Positions 35,225 to 44,704 are shown, counted from the stretch's first letter. The stretch is DNA of 64,000 nucleotides from Planctomycetota bacterium (GCA_016716265.1 JADJWQ010000006.1:3499501-3563500), one strand, 5' to 3'. The notes: generated by a model not told the origin, from the sequence alone. Made by a program: numbers and translations.

Positions 35225-35640
35225 CCGGCGGGCTCGATCGCGGCCGCGCCGAGCCAGCGCGGTGGCGGCCGATCTCGACCTGAACGCGCTCGACGACCGA
35301 GGCCTCGCCGCCGCGCAGCGGGAACTGCTCCGTGCAGAACGGGACGATCGCCTCCTCGGCGACCCGCAGCACCGAAGCCTCCCCGCGGTCGAGCTGGCCC
35401 TTCACCTGCATGCCGGGGCGCAGCAGACCTCCAGGATCCGGCACGATTCCGCGGATGGTGCCGGCGAGCTCAGCTCCAGGCCCCGTCCGTGTCCGACACC
35501 TGACGGTGGCAGACCGACGAACGGCTGGCCGGCGACTCGCCCTGGTCGAGCCACGACCGCGCGTCGGTTGGTTCTCGTCGGTCGACGGCGACGTAGCGCG
35601 CGTGTGCGAGGATCGCGGCCGCGTCGGTGTCGGTCACGTC
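35225..35640 (-). pseudogene. remnant of an RND/HlyD-type periplasmic adaptor
   Basis: Between about 35470 and 35280 the minus strand reads LAGTIRGIVPDPGGLLRPGM, then QVKGQLDRGEASVLRVAEEAI and RVQVEIGR. This is the beta-barrel/membrane-proximal end of a membrane fusion protein (LRPGM, VP.EAI, V..G). An upstream fragment in another frame (AAILAHARYVAVDRR, FVGLPPSGVG) may belong to it. The lipoyl and hairpin domains are absent and the frame is broken, so it is a decayed fragment. Confidence 0.4.
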
Positions 35641-35820
35641 GACCGCGTGGCGCTTCCTCTGCCGAGCCGCAGCCCGAGTTCCTGGGCTGTCCTGCGAAGG
35701 GCCTGCCTGGCCGGCTTCGCCCGGCCCGCTCGATCGATCTGATCGTGCGTGGGCTGGTCCACGCGGGGCTGGCGCGGACCGGGCAGTTCAGCGAGTCGGC
35801 GGTGTGGCGCGTGCGCAAGC

Positions 35821-36524
35821 TGCTGAATCGGTTCGCGCGGACGACCCTGCCGGTCACCAAGGAGATCCACGCCGAAGACCTGTTCGCGACCGGCAGCCAC
35901 GAGGACGCGCTCGCCCGCCTGAAGGCGGCCGTGGAGGTACGGGCTTCGGCGGTGCTCACCGGTGACGCCGGCGTCGGCAAGACCAGCCTGATCCGCGGCC
36001 GTCAGCGCGAGCTCGATCCGTCGCGCGTCAAGCTGACCTACCTCCACAACGCCGACGTCAGCCCCGCGACTTCCATCGCCAGCTGTCGACCGTCCTCGGT
36101 CTCGAGCCCAAGGCGCATCCTGCGACCCCGTTCCGCCAGGTGCAGGCGCACGTCGAAGAGCTCGCCGACGAGCAGAAGGTCTACCCGGTACTCCTGCTCG
36201 ACGACGCACATCTGCTGCCGATCGCGCTGCTCGACTACCGGACGGACTCCCGCGCCGTCCTGTCGGTGATCCCGATCGGCCTGCCCGAGCCCCGCGGCCG
36301 GCTGGCGCGCAATGTCCTGAGCAGCCTGTCGACACGGCTGCCGGGATACGTGCACCTCGAGCCGCTGGCGGCCGAGCAGATCGGTACCTGACTGCACCAC
36401 CGCCTGCAGCGCGCCGGCTGTGCGCTGGCTCTGCCTGGTCGCCACGGACGGCCGCGAGGGCACGCTCGTCGACGGCAGCACGGTGCTCGCGGCGGTCCGC
36501 ATCTGCGCCGGGGCGTTGCGCTGA
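35821..36524 (+). pseudogene. decayed TniB/ExeA-type transposition ATPase
   Basis: NRFARTTLPVTKEIHAEDLF, then ASAVLTGDAGVGKTSLIRG (Walker A, GDAGVGKT) and LTYLHNADVSP. A missing base in a C-run near 36062 shifts to the frame RDFHRQLSTVLGLEPKAHP and YPVLLLDDAHLLP (Walker B, LLLDDAH). Around 36235 several codons are missing, then DSRAVLSVIPIGLPEPRGRLA and YVHLEPLAAEQIGT end at a stop; LHHRLQRAGC and LVDGSTVL continue in shifted frames. The family forms AAA+ partners of DDE transposases. Clearly non-functional. Confidence 0.72.
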
Positions 36525-37315
36525 CCGACGCGGCGAACCGCCTGCCGCCGTTCCGACACAGATTCCAATCGACCTTGCCCGGTGAAACGGAAGCGGGCCC
36601 TGCAGACGTACAACCCGCCGAGGGATGACCGGGTCGACGGTGCGCCAATGGCTGCATCAGGCCCCCGGCGGTCGTGACTGCCGGGGGCCACCTTCCCTCG
36701 CCACTCCGATGCGTCCATTGGACACCGGAGCCATGCCTGGAGAACCTCGGGGCCGGGACAGAGCCCCGGCGGAGTCTGGTCAGGTCGGGTCTGGCGGTGC
36801 CGATCGATGCTCGGCCTGGCAAGAAGCCGGTCACGCTCTCACGCCACCATGCAGCCGTGACACCACGGTACGCGATGGACCGGCCCGTCCACGCACTCAC
36901 CGCAGTCGCCCGCGCACCGGCTGGCCCACGTGCGACGCCCCATCTCCCTCGGTCTACGCGACGCGGATGACCTCGTACGGCGCGCGCGTAACGCCTACGG
37001 GCAGATCGTGGCGTTCTGGCGCGAACGCACAAGGCGAACGCGCGCGGCGCGTCGGAGTCTCCGGACACCACGGACGATCCAGCAATCGAGCGCCCGATGA
37101 AGTCGCTCCGCGGGAGGTGGGCCAGGTGGACCGCGCCGCACGGATCCGGGCGACTCGCGACCGTCCCGAGGTGACCCGTTGCGGCCGGGGCAAAGTGGCC
37201 GCCCCGATGAACGGGTCACCGGCGACGGCGTCGAGGTGCCCGCACCGCGAGCGGCGACGGCGACCAGCCGCTCCGGCGTGCGATCGATCGCGGTCGTCAC
37301 CGGGTTGCGTCGCGG
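36525..37315. other. 790 bp with no supportable gene
   Basis: Open frames exist on both strands but are low-complexity Arg/Pro/Gly-rich, without motifs or ribosome binding sites. A plus-strand fragment near 36920-37060 (RRPISLGLRDADDLVRRARN) looks protein-like but I cannot assign it. Probably further mobile-element debris. Confidence 0.5.
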
Positions 37316-38773
37316 TCAGCGCTGCTGGATCGCCACGGACTGGGCGGCTCCGGCGAAGATCGGCGCCCCGAACACGCGCTCCGTCCTGGCGTCGACCGTG
37401 ACCAGGCCGGCGGGCGTCGCGACGCACACGGTGCCGCCGTCAGGTGTCACGTCGACGCCGAGGCTCAGCGAATTGGGCGGTGCCGGCGACGACGCGAGGC
37501 GGATCCGGCTACGGATCGTGTTGCGGGTCGCACTGCGACGATCGACGTCGATCCGCAGGAGCTCGGCGTAGCCGGCGGCGTCCTGCTGCGCGATCCACAG
37601 ATCACGCCCGAGCCGGTCGATCGCCATCTCCGACTGCGACAGTCCGCCCGTCGCGAGGACCGCGACCTCGCTCTCGGTGGCGAGGTCCACGACGTTGAGC
37701 ACTCCGCCGTTCGTGAACCCGGAGGTGCCGAAGGCCGGCGGGTATCCGCGCTCGAGCACGTACGCGAACGCGCCGTCCGGCGATACGCAAGTCGCGACCT
37801 TCTCGAAGTACAGGAACGCGTATACGCCACCGAGCGAGATCGGCACCGTGCGTCGCGGAAGCCCGGGGAGGAGCAGGTCGATGATGGTGACCGCCACCTG
37901 CCCGGGGTAGTTCGTCGTGCCGGAGTAGGCCACGATGGCGCGCTGACCGTCGGGAGTGATCGCGATATCCTCCGGGCTCGACCATGGCGTGTCGATCCTG
38001 CCGAGCGCGGCGTACCGGGTCGGGCTGGACGGATCGGCGTCGAAGACGTCGATGCCGGAAATGACCGGCAAATAGAAGCGGCGGCCGGCGGGATCGAAGA
38101 CGCCGCGCTGGCCGATCCCGAACGCGCCGCCCAGAACCGCCATCGCGACGATCGGCGTCCGCGTCGTGTCGTAGATCGACACCGGGCTCACGAAGGGCTG
38201 CGCCGGTTCGGTCACCCAGGCCTGCGTTCCGTCGGGATGGAATGCAGGCATCCCCGCCCCGGCACCTCCGGCACCGCCGATCGGCGTGGTCTGGCGGGTC
38301 ACCAGGTCGACGACATGCGGCGCGCCTGCGAAAGCGTCCCTGCTGCCGGTCATCACCAACGGTTCGAACAGATCGATCCGGAACGCGTCGGTGAAGCCGC
38401 TGCCGACCGCGGGCTCGAGCCACACCGCCTGACCATAGATCGTGCCACGGACCTGCGGCGGCAGCGTGCCGATCGGCAGGCGGCCGCCGACGAACGGCAG
38501 CCGGATCGCGTTCACCGGATCGGCGATCAGCACTCCACCCAGGCCCGGAATGGTCTGCGTGCCGCGCGCCGTCGCGAGGATCGCTACTGCAGCAGCCGGA
38601 GGCGGCGGGGCGTCATCGATGCGCACCGCGCTCGCGGTCCCCGGGATCCAGCTCTCCAGCACGAAGCGCGGCACGCGGCCGTGGCTGGCCGGAGCGCCAC
38701 CACCCAGATCCTGGGCGGGGATTGCGCCCAGGGCCGCGCACGCGAAGCCGACGGCCACCGCCTTGTGTGTCAT
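37316..38773 (-). CDS. exported YVTN-like beta-propeller protein
   Basis: 485 residues. Signal peptide MTHKAVAVGFACAALGAIPAQ. Repeated propeller strands: MPAFHPDGTQAWVTEP, GVFDPAGRRFYLPVISGIDVFD, DIAITPDGQRAIVAYSG, TCVSPDGAFAYVLERG and GVDVTPDGGTVCVATPAG. The PDG..A.V pattern is that of YVTN/Cytochrome D1-like seven-blade propellers. Likely extracytoplasmic binding protein; no catalytic residues are seen. It is intact although both flanks hold decayed mobile-element sequence. No TANNNT box is close upstream. Confidence 0.78.
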   Translation of the reverse strand: MTHKAVAVGFACAALGAIPAQDLGGGAPASHGRVPRFVLESWIPGTASAVRIDDAPPPPAAAVAILATARGTQTIPGLGGVLIADPVNAIRLPFVGGRLPIGTLPPQVRGTIYGQAVWLEPAVGSGFTDAFRIDLFEPLVMTGSRDAFAGAPHVVDLVTRQTTPIGGAGGAGAGMPAFHPDGTQAWVTEPAQPFVSPVSIYDTTRTPIVAMAVLGGAFGIGQRGVFDPAGRRFYLPVISGIDVFDADPSSPTRYAALGRIDTPWSSPEDIAITPDGQRAIVAYSGTTNYPGQVAVTIIDLLLPGLPRRTVPISLGGVYAFLYFEKVATCVSPDGAFAYVLERGYPPAFGTSGFTNGGVLNVVDLATESEVAVLATGGLSQSEMAIDRLGRDLWIAQQDAAGYAELLRIDVDRRSATRNTIRSRIRLASSPAPPNSLSLGVDVTPDGGTVCVATPAGLVTVDARTERVFGAPIFAGAAQSVAIQQR

Positions 38774-39282
38774 GCGTCCATCATCGCCCGACCGCGGCCC
38801 GCTGCGCCAGCCGTGCCCCGATCGCGGGCGGCGTCGGCGTGCTGTGCAGCCCGCCGAGCGCCATGCGGCGCAGGCCCGAGGCCACGTGCTCGCGGGACCC
38901 GGGCCGTGCGTCGAACACCTCGTCTGGCGGTGCGAAGTGGTCGTGGCAGGCGAGCGCCTCGGAATCGCACCTCCGGACCTGTCCGCGGAAACCCCGTCGC
39001 TGGCCCCACCGCGGTCACCGCCCGGGGAGCCTGGCCTGTGGGTCGACCGGATTCGTCGAAGCTCGAGCCTGATATTGCAGAGCGCTGTCGTCGACGCCCC
39101 GAAGTCGACGCGCTCTCCGCGTTCTCACTCCCTGCGCCTGCCTCCGCCAGCGTTCTGCCGGCTCGGACCGGCTCCGAGGTTCCGCGCGGCGGAGCGCCAC
39201 AGACCCCTTCGTGCGTCCTGTCGACCGAACGTCAGTAGTCGAGCCGTGCGTACGGTTGCTGGGTCGCGCCCCAGCCCAGCAA
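38774..39282. other. 509 bp without a supportable gene
   Basis: A minus-strand fragment around 38925-38795 (FAPPDEVFDARPGSREHVAS) looks protein-like but lacks a start, and I cannot name it. The remainder shows only low-complexity frames. Confidence 0.45.
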
Positions 39283-39414
39283 TCAGCTCGAGGTCACTGT
39301 CGGGTGGCTCACAGTCCATTGGAACGTCCGGCGTGAGCCGATCAGGCTCTCGACCCGGGCCGGGAGGAGCTCCTTGAGGTGCTCGCCAAGGTCGAAGCTG
39401 GTCGGCTCGGTCAT
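39283..39414 (-). CDS. small protein of 43 residues, possibly a truncated gene
   Basis: Reads MTEPTSFDLGEHLKELLPARV and ends QWTVSHPTVTSS. AAGGGAG lies 6 nt before the ATG, a much better ribosome binding site than most genes here have. Normal amino-acid composition, unlike the Arg-rich shadows around it. Shifting frame after the stop continues with DLELIAGLGRDPATVRTARLL, so it may be the 5' part of a broken gene. No family recognised. Confidence 0.4.
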   Translation of the reverse strand: MTEPTSFDLGEHLKELLPARVESLIGSRRTFQWTVSHPTVTSS

Positions 39415-39599
39415 GGTCGGCTCCCTTCGGTGCCTGTTCCGGATTCCTGGAGTCCATTCGCTCCGCCAAGCTCCAGACCGACCTGGCGCACCCAGGGATT
39501 CGACCGACCCTGCCCCGGGATCGTGACTGGCCGAAGGCTCGCGGCACGGCACCCGGTCCTCCTCCGACGGATCACTCCGTCTGGTCGCGGATCGCACAC

Positions 39600-40470
39600 G
39601 GCTCCGCGACCGGCGACGCCCGTCGTCATGCGCTTGCAGGACTCGGTGCTCTCGCTCGACCCGCATTTCCATGCTCCGGTCGTCGATGGGGTCTTCGTCG
39701 TGCCGTCCGTACATGGCTGCGCGCGCTTCCAACCGTCGCCGGCGAGGACCGACGAGATGCTCCCCCCGGTCACGGCGAACATCGTTCGTCAGCTGCTCGC
39801 GCTGCTTCGCGACCGGGGCCCGCCACGTGACGACGAAGACGGATCGCAGATGGAGAACGAGAGGAACGCGCTCGCTGCGAGGGCCTCTCGTCACGTGCCG
39901 CGACAACGACGTACGGCGCAACGCGGCGCGGATCGACGCGTCGGAGCGGCTCGCCCGTACCCGCAGCGGTGACGGCGTCCATCGCTTCGGATGGCCGGGG
40001 AAGGGCGGAGCCAGGCTGATCGCGTTCGATCCGTAGGTCTCGATCGGGCGGCTGGCAGGCTGGTGCCTCGACCGCCGCGCGACCTGGTGACGCGGCACGG
40101 GACGTTCGCGCCAGGCGCCTCGCTCCACGCTCGGGTCCCATACCCACCGGCCAATGAAGACGTATCACCACCCGCGTCTTGCCGGCTGCAATGACGTCGT
40201 CCCGATCGTCCCGAGCCGGAGCACGAGATGCCGCGACCCCGGCGGTGCGACGCCTGGCGTGAGCTGCTCGTCCGCCGCTTCGGGGTAGACGTTCTGATGT
40301 GCCCTGAGAGCCAGACTCGCCGTCGGCTGCTCACGCTTGTCACCGACCCGCGGACGATCGTCCGGGTGTCGACCCGGCTGGACCCGGCGGCAGAACTCCC
40401 GCCGCTCGCCCCGGCTCGGGCACCGCCCGATGGGTCGGGCCCGTGGACCGACCGGACCCGACGCGGCTCA
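39600..40470 (+). pseudogene. decayed IS91-family (Y2/HUH) transposase
   Basis: The first frame has MRLQDSVLSLDPHFHAPVVD (HUH histidines in PHFH) and CARFQPSPARTDEMLPPVTA, then RQLLALLRDRG. Later fragments in other frames: RSGDGVHRFGWP, TRHGTFAPGASLHARVPYP (matching the family's YHGVLAPxA..R..VVPY) and WRELLVRRFGVDVLMC, QTRRRLLTLVTDPRTI and ELPPLAPARAPP, the C-terminal zinc-like end. At least three frame changes, and the catalytic tyrosines are not seen. A dead element; ends are approximate. Confidence 0.68.
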
Positions 40471-40786
40471 TCGCTGCCATCGGAATGCAGGTCGCGCGGC
40501 GTCCGGGCTCTGCCGGTCACGATCGGGAGCGCCCCGAACCCGGCATGCTCTCCGCGACCCGACTTCCGCCGAATCCCTCCGTCAGGGTCCTGCCACCCCA
40601 CAACGCCGCACGGGGGTGCCCTGGGCGGTTCGCCACCAACACCCTTGCCTGACACGGGCCGCTCGGCGACGGGCAGCAGGTCGTCGTGCGCGACCTCGCG
40701 GGCGCGCAGTCTGCCGTAGCGAGGCTGACGAAACGCAGGTCGAGGCCGCGATCCGCCAGAGCTTCTGGAACGGAGCGGGCCGGCGT

Positions 40787-42028
40787 CTACCGGTAGACGA
40801 ACGGCGTGCGATTCGAGAACGCCAGACCTCCCGTCGGCACGCTGCGCAGCGCCTGCCAGGCGAACTGCTCACCGTGCAGGGGAAGGACCGGGATCGGGAT
40901 CGTCAGGCTCGCGTAGCCACCGGTGCCGATGATCCCCGCCGCCACCGGGAAGACCGCGGAGACCGAGAGCAGCAGCTCGCCGACGCCCGGGACGATCAAC
41001 GGATCGTCCGGCAGCCCGAACAGGAACACGAACGTGGCGCCCGGCGGACCGTGGATGTCGACGCGCATCGTGCCGGACACCGGCAGGTAGACGTGCGCGA
41101 GCGACGGCAGCGCGTCGGGCGTCGCGCTGAGGGTCGGCTCCGTGCCGGCGCCGCCGCCGGTGCCGACGAAGGTCGATGGCGGGTCGTAGCGCAGGTTCCC
41201 CGTGCCCCTGGCGGCGACGACGGGGCGTCCCGGCAACGATCCGGCGACGACCGAGCCAGCCGCGTCGCTGCGGATCGTCCAGTCGCTCATCGAGCTCGCG
41301 AGGCCGGACCCGGCGTCGGCCAGCACCGCGAGCCCGAGCACGCTGCCGCCCTGGAGCTGGCAGCGCGACAGGTCCACCGTCGACGCCGAAGCGAGGACGC
41401 CGTGCCCCGGCAGGTGGGTCACGCCCCCGGCGAAGAAACCGCCGTCGATGCCCAGGAACCGGCTATTCGTGCCGCGGACGTTGCTGCTGGCGAAGAGCGC
41501 AGCCGGGAAGCCGAGCGCCTCGCAATACGCGATGTCGACGCGCGGACTCTGAGTGACGAGCAGGCCCGGCCGCGGCGTGCTCGACACGGCGGGTTCGCCC
41601 ATCGTGAAGCTGCAGTACTCGAGGTGCACGACTCCCGCGCAGCTGGCGACCTCCACGCCCACGCCGCTGCCGGCCGGCGCCTCGACCGCGACGCCAACCA
41701 TCGCGAAGGTCTCCGACCGCGGCAGGTTGACGACGCCGAGCGTGTGCGGCGCGGGCGACGCCGCCGCGCGCACGGTCGGGAAGCGCGGCGCGCTCGTCGC
41801 CGGCAACGCGAGGATGCGGACGCCCTTCGACGTCGTGAACCCGGTGTAGTCGCCGCTCCGAAGGAAGATCACGTCGCCCGGCGCAGCCGCGGCGACGGCC
41901 GGCGGTAGGTCGGTGAAGTGCACGCCCGCGCCGCCGGCCGAGCTGACGAGCCACTGTTGCCGCTGGGCTGCGCACGGAGCCGTCGCGGCGAGCAGAGCGA
42001 GGAACGCGGTTCTCGAGCACGACGGCAT
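40787..42028 (-). CDS. exported right-handed beta-helix-like protein with shared C-terminal module
   Basis: 413 residues. Signal peptide MPSCSRTAFLALLAATAPCAAQ; GGGAG 7 nt before the ATG. Body: VHFTDLPPAVAAAAPGDVIFL and RSGDYTGFTTSKG, the opening of pectin-lyase-like beta helices, then strands such as VVHLEYCSFTM, VDIAYCEALGF, TVDLSRCQLQGG. The end has YASLTIPIPVLPLHGEQFAW and GGLAFSNRTPFVY, the module shared with other exported proteins here. Probably a surface carbohydrate-binding protein. TATCCT box 29 bp upstream. Intact between two decayed transposases. Confidence 0.8.
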   Translation of the reverse strand: MPSCSRTAFLALLAATAPCAAQRQQWLVSSAGGAGVHFTDLPPAVAAAAPGDVIFLRSGDYTGFTTSKGVRILALPATSAPRFPTVRAAASPAPHTLGVVNLPRSETFAMVGVAVEAPAGSGVGVEVASCAGVVHLEYCSFTMGEPAVSSTPRPGLLVTQSPRVDIAYCEALGFPAALFASSNVRGTNSRFLGIDGGFFAGGVTHLPGHGVLASASTVDLSRCQLQGGSVLGLAVLADAGSGLASSMSDWTIRSDAAGSVVAGSLPGRPVVAARGTGNLRYDPPSTFVGTGGGAGTEPTLSATPDALPSLAHVYLPVSGTMRVDIHGPPGATFVFLFGLPDDPLIVPGVGELLLSVSAVFPVAAGIIGTGGYASLTIPIPVLPLHGEQFAWQALRSVPTGGLAFSNRTPFVYR

Positions 42029-42057
42029 CGGCAACTCCCGTGCGGAGGGTCGCCCGG

Positions 42058-42063
42058 AGGATA
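42058..42063 (-). promoter_or_regulatory. -10-like box TATCCT
   Basis: Minus-strand context GGGTATCCTCC, 29 bp before the ATG of the beta-helix-like protein; identical hexamer to those at 7212, 18929 and 44845. Confidence 0.45.
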
Positions 42064-42239
42064 CCCAGACCGGCCGCGACCGTGGGGCTGGCGGCGACCG
42101 CGCGACGCGATCTCGTGGACCATCCCGGCCAACACCGCCCGAGGCGCACGACTGCGGCGGGCGCGATACCACTCGCAGGTGCGGACGAGCAGTCGACGGG
42201 ACCCCGCCGTGGCTTCCGCTTCGCAGCGGAATGGACGCA

Positions 42240-43005
42240 CCCGAGCGCCGAGGCGTCGGCCGAACCGGGATCATCAAGGAGCTTCGCGCGCTGATCGCGC
42301 GGAGGTCGACCGACAACCGGCACCGGGGCGACCGCCGGTTCCCGGGCAGGCGGAGCAGGCACCAGGACCGCGGCGGGCGGTCGACGATCGCGAAGACCCC
42401 GAGACAGCTCGACATCAGACCGGCCCCGGACCGGCCGAAATCGTGGCGCACGTTCCTGCGGTCGCACGCGGAGGCGCTCGCCGCCGTTGACCCCCTCACG
42501 ACCGAGCTCTGGACCGTGCGCGGGCCGGTCACGCACTACGCGCGCTTCACATTCGGCCACGCGACCCGCACCGTCGCGAACGAGGGGATCACGACGACCC
42601 CAGACTCAGCCGCCATGGCCTGGATCGCCCGGAACCTGACCGAGGTCGTCGACGGCTTCCTGGCCGAGATGTGCCCCCGGTCGTCGACCAGTTCGAGCGC
42701 ATCTCGAAGGTCGCCGGCGTGGAGATCGTCACGACGTTGCTCCATTCCCCGAACATGGACGCGATCGCCGAGCGCATCGTGCCGTCCACCGGGTCCGAGT
42801 GCCTGAGCAAGCCGATCCTGATCGGGATTCGTCATGTCGAACGGGTCGTCGTCGAGCTCGTCCGCCACGACCCCGAAGAGCGGCCGCACCGAGCCCTCGG
42901 GAACGCGTCGATCGTCCCTCGACCTGACGCCACCCGCGTCACCGGCGCCGTCCTGGTCCGCGAGCGACTCGGTGGTCTGCTCCAGCACGACCACCGTGCG
43001 GCCTG
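42240..43005 (+). pseudogene. decayed rve (DDE) integrase/transposase
   Basis: One frame reads GIIKELRALIARRS, TIAKTPRQLDIRPAPDRPKS, WRTFLRSHAEALAAVDPLTT (first catalytic Asp) and MAWIARNLTEVVDGFLAEM. Near 42665 the frame shifts and continues VVDQFERISKVAGVEIVTT, SPNMDAIAERIVPSTGSECL (catalytic Glu) and ERPHRALGNASIVP, RERLGGLLQHDHRAA. The expected KRYLIMDRD segment with the second Asp is missing, so a deletion destroyed it. Belongs to the IS3/IS481-like integrase group. Confidence 0.75.
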
Positions 43006-43311
43006 GTCCACGCCTGCCGGGAAGCGGCGATCGAGCGACGTTGCGCCCGCTTGCCGGGGCCGCGATCCGTATGCCGCAGCAGGTCTCGGGCGAGTTCCTC
43101 CATCGCGACACCGCCGGACTCCACTTCCCGCCGGTGATTCGCGGTCGAATGACGTCGTCCGGCTTCTCGGACGACACGGGCGTCGTCGTTCCGTCGGCCC
43201 TGCAGCGCAGCCGACCGCCGGCTGCACATCGGAGTCGGGATTCGCACCGCCGGCGATTCGGGGTGCCCGAGCGCGCGTCGGCGCCGACCTCGATCGTGCG
43301 AGCCGCTCCGC
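43006..43311. other. 306 bp between decayed integrase and sulfatase
   Basis: The plus frame stays open from the integrase remnant into the sulfatase but is Arg/Pro-rich without motifs. No terminal inverted repeats were recognised. Confidence 0.45.
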
Positions 43312-43317
43312 TACCAT
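43312..43317 (+). promoter_or_regulatory. -10-like box TACCAT overlapping sulfatase start
   Basis: Context CGCTACCATGG. The ATG at 43316 lies inside it; the next in-frame ATG at 43325 would sit at the expected transcript start, suggesting a leaderless message. Confidence 0.4.
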
Positions 43318-44704
43318 GGCCGGAATGGTGCGTGCCGTCGTCCTGCTCCTGCTCGCCGCATTGCCACTGAGCGCCCAGGAGCCGCGCGGGCACGCGCCCC
43401 ACATCGTGCTCTTCCTGGCCGACGACCTCGGCTGGGGCGACGTCGGCTTCCACGGCGGGGCGATCCCGACCCCGAACATCGACGCACTCGCCACCCGCGG
43501 GGCACGGCTCGAGCAGTTCTACGCCCAACCGGTCTGCTCGCCGACGCGCGGGGCACTGCTGACCGGTCGCTATCCGATGCGCCTCGGCCTGCAGGTCGGC
43601 GTGGTGCGACCCTGGGCGGAGCACGGGCTGCCGCTCGACGAGCGCACGCTGGCGGACGCCCTCCGCAGCGCGGGGTACGCGACCGCGATCTGCGGCAAAT
43701 GGCACCTCGGCCACGCGACGCGCGAACAGCTACCGACGCACCGCGGCTTCGAGCACCAGTACGGCCACTACAACGGCGCACTCGACTACTTCTCACACGT
43801 CCGCGACGGCGGGTTCGACTGGCACCAGGACGACCAGGTCAACCGCGACGAGGGCTACACGACCGACCTCGTCGCCGCCGCGGCGATCGCGATCCTCGCC
43901 GCGCACGATCCAGCGAAGCCGCTGTTCCTCTACGTCCCGTTCAATGCGCCGCACACACCGTTGCAGGCACCCGCGGAGTGGATCGGGAAGTTCGCGGACA
44001 TCGAGGATCGCCAGCGGCGGATCTATGCGGCGATGGTCGCATGCATGGACGCGGCCGTGGGCCGGATCCTGGCCGGGCTCGACGAGTACGGCTACGCGCG
44101 CGAGGACACCTTGGTGCTGTTCTGCTCGGACAACGGCGGGATCACGAGCCTCGGCTCCAACGGTCCGCTCCGCGGGCAGAAGGGCCAGCTCTACGAAGGT
44201 GGCATCCGCGTACCGGCGGTCGTGTCCTGGCCGGGTCGGGTGGAGGAGGGCGCCGTCGTGAACGCCCCATTGCACGTCGTCGACCTGTATCCGACCCTCC
44301 TGCGTCTCGCGGGGGCGAGCCTCGAGCAGGATCAGCCACTCGACGGGCGCGACGCGTGGGCGACGATCGCCGCGGGCGCGCCGTCACCACACGACGCGAT
44401 CCTGCACAACGTCACCCCGTGGTCCGGGGCGCTGCGGATGGGCAGGTGGAAGCTGGTCCACAATGGCGCCGCACCGGCCAACGCGACGCAGCCGCCACCG
44501 CGCGACACGTGGGAGCTGTTCGACCTCGACGCCGATCCCGGCGAGCACACCGACCTCGCCGACCGGCAGCCGGACCTCGTCGCGGCGCTGCGCGCGCGGC
44601 TCGATGCGCTGCGCACGGCGGCGGTGCCACCCCACATCGTGCCGAACCGCGCACCGGAGGGCTTCGAGGTGCCGGAGGTCTGGGGCGAGCCGAAGGCGAA
44701 GTGA
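43316..44704 (+). CDS. exported sulfatase (arylsulfatase type)
   Basis: 462 residues; an ATG three codons in (MVRAVVLLLLAALPLSAQ) may be the true start. Metal site LFLADDLGWGDVGFHG, formylglycine motif CSPTRGALLTGRYP (Cys74), ICGKWHLGH (Lys and His), and LFCSDNGGITSLGSNGPLRGQKG. All catalytic residues are present; it needs a formylglycine-generating enzyme. It would remove sulfate esters from glycans in the periplasm. Immediately downstream of a decayed integrase. Substrate unknown. Confidence 0.92.
   Translation: MAGMVRAVVLLLLAALPLSAQEPRGHAPHIVLFLADDLGWGDVGFHGGAIPTPNIDALATRGARLEQFYAQPVCSPTRGALLTGRYPMRLGLQVGVVRPWAEHGLPLDERTLADALRSAGYATAICGKWHLGHATREQLPTHRGFEHQYGHYNGALDYFSHVRDGGFDWHQDDQVNRDEGYTTDLVAAAAIAILAAHDPAKPLFLYVPFNAPHTPLQAPAEWIGKFADIEDRQRRIYAAMVACMDAAVGRILAGLDEYGYAREDTLVLFCSDNGGITSLGSNGPLRGQKGQLYEGGIRVPAVVSWPGRVEEGAVVNAPLHVVDLYPTLLRLAGASLEQDQPLDGRDAWATIAAGAPSPHDAILHNVTPWSGALRMGRWKLVHNGAAPANATQPPPRDTWELFDLDADPGEHTDLADRQPDLVAALRARLDALRTAAVPPHIVPNRAPEGFEVPEVWGEPKAK

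Noticed and set aside
36600..37310. Possible gene on either strand
   Set aside because: Frames are low complexity, without ribosome binding sites or family motifs; one short fragment looks protein-like but cannot be assigned.
42671..44704. Open frame joining the integrase relic to the sulfatase as one protein
   Set aside because: The join region is low complexity and the sulfatase has its own signal peptide and promoter box.
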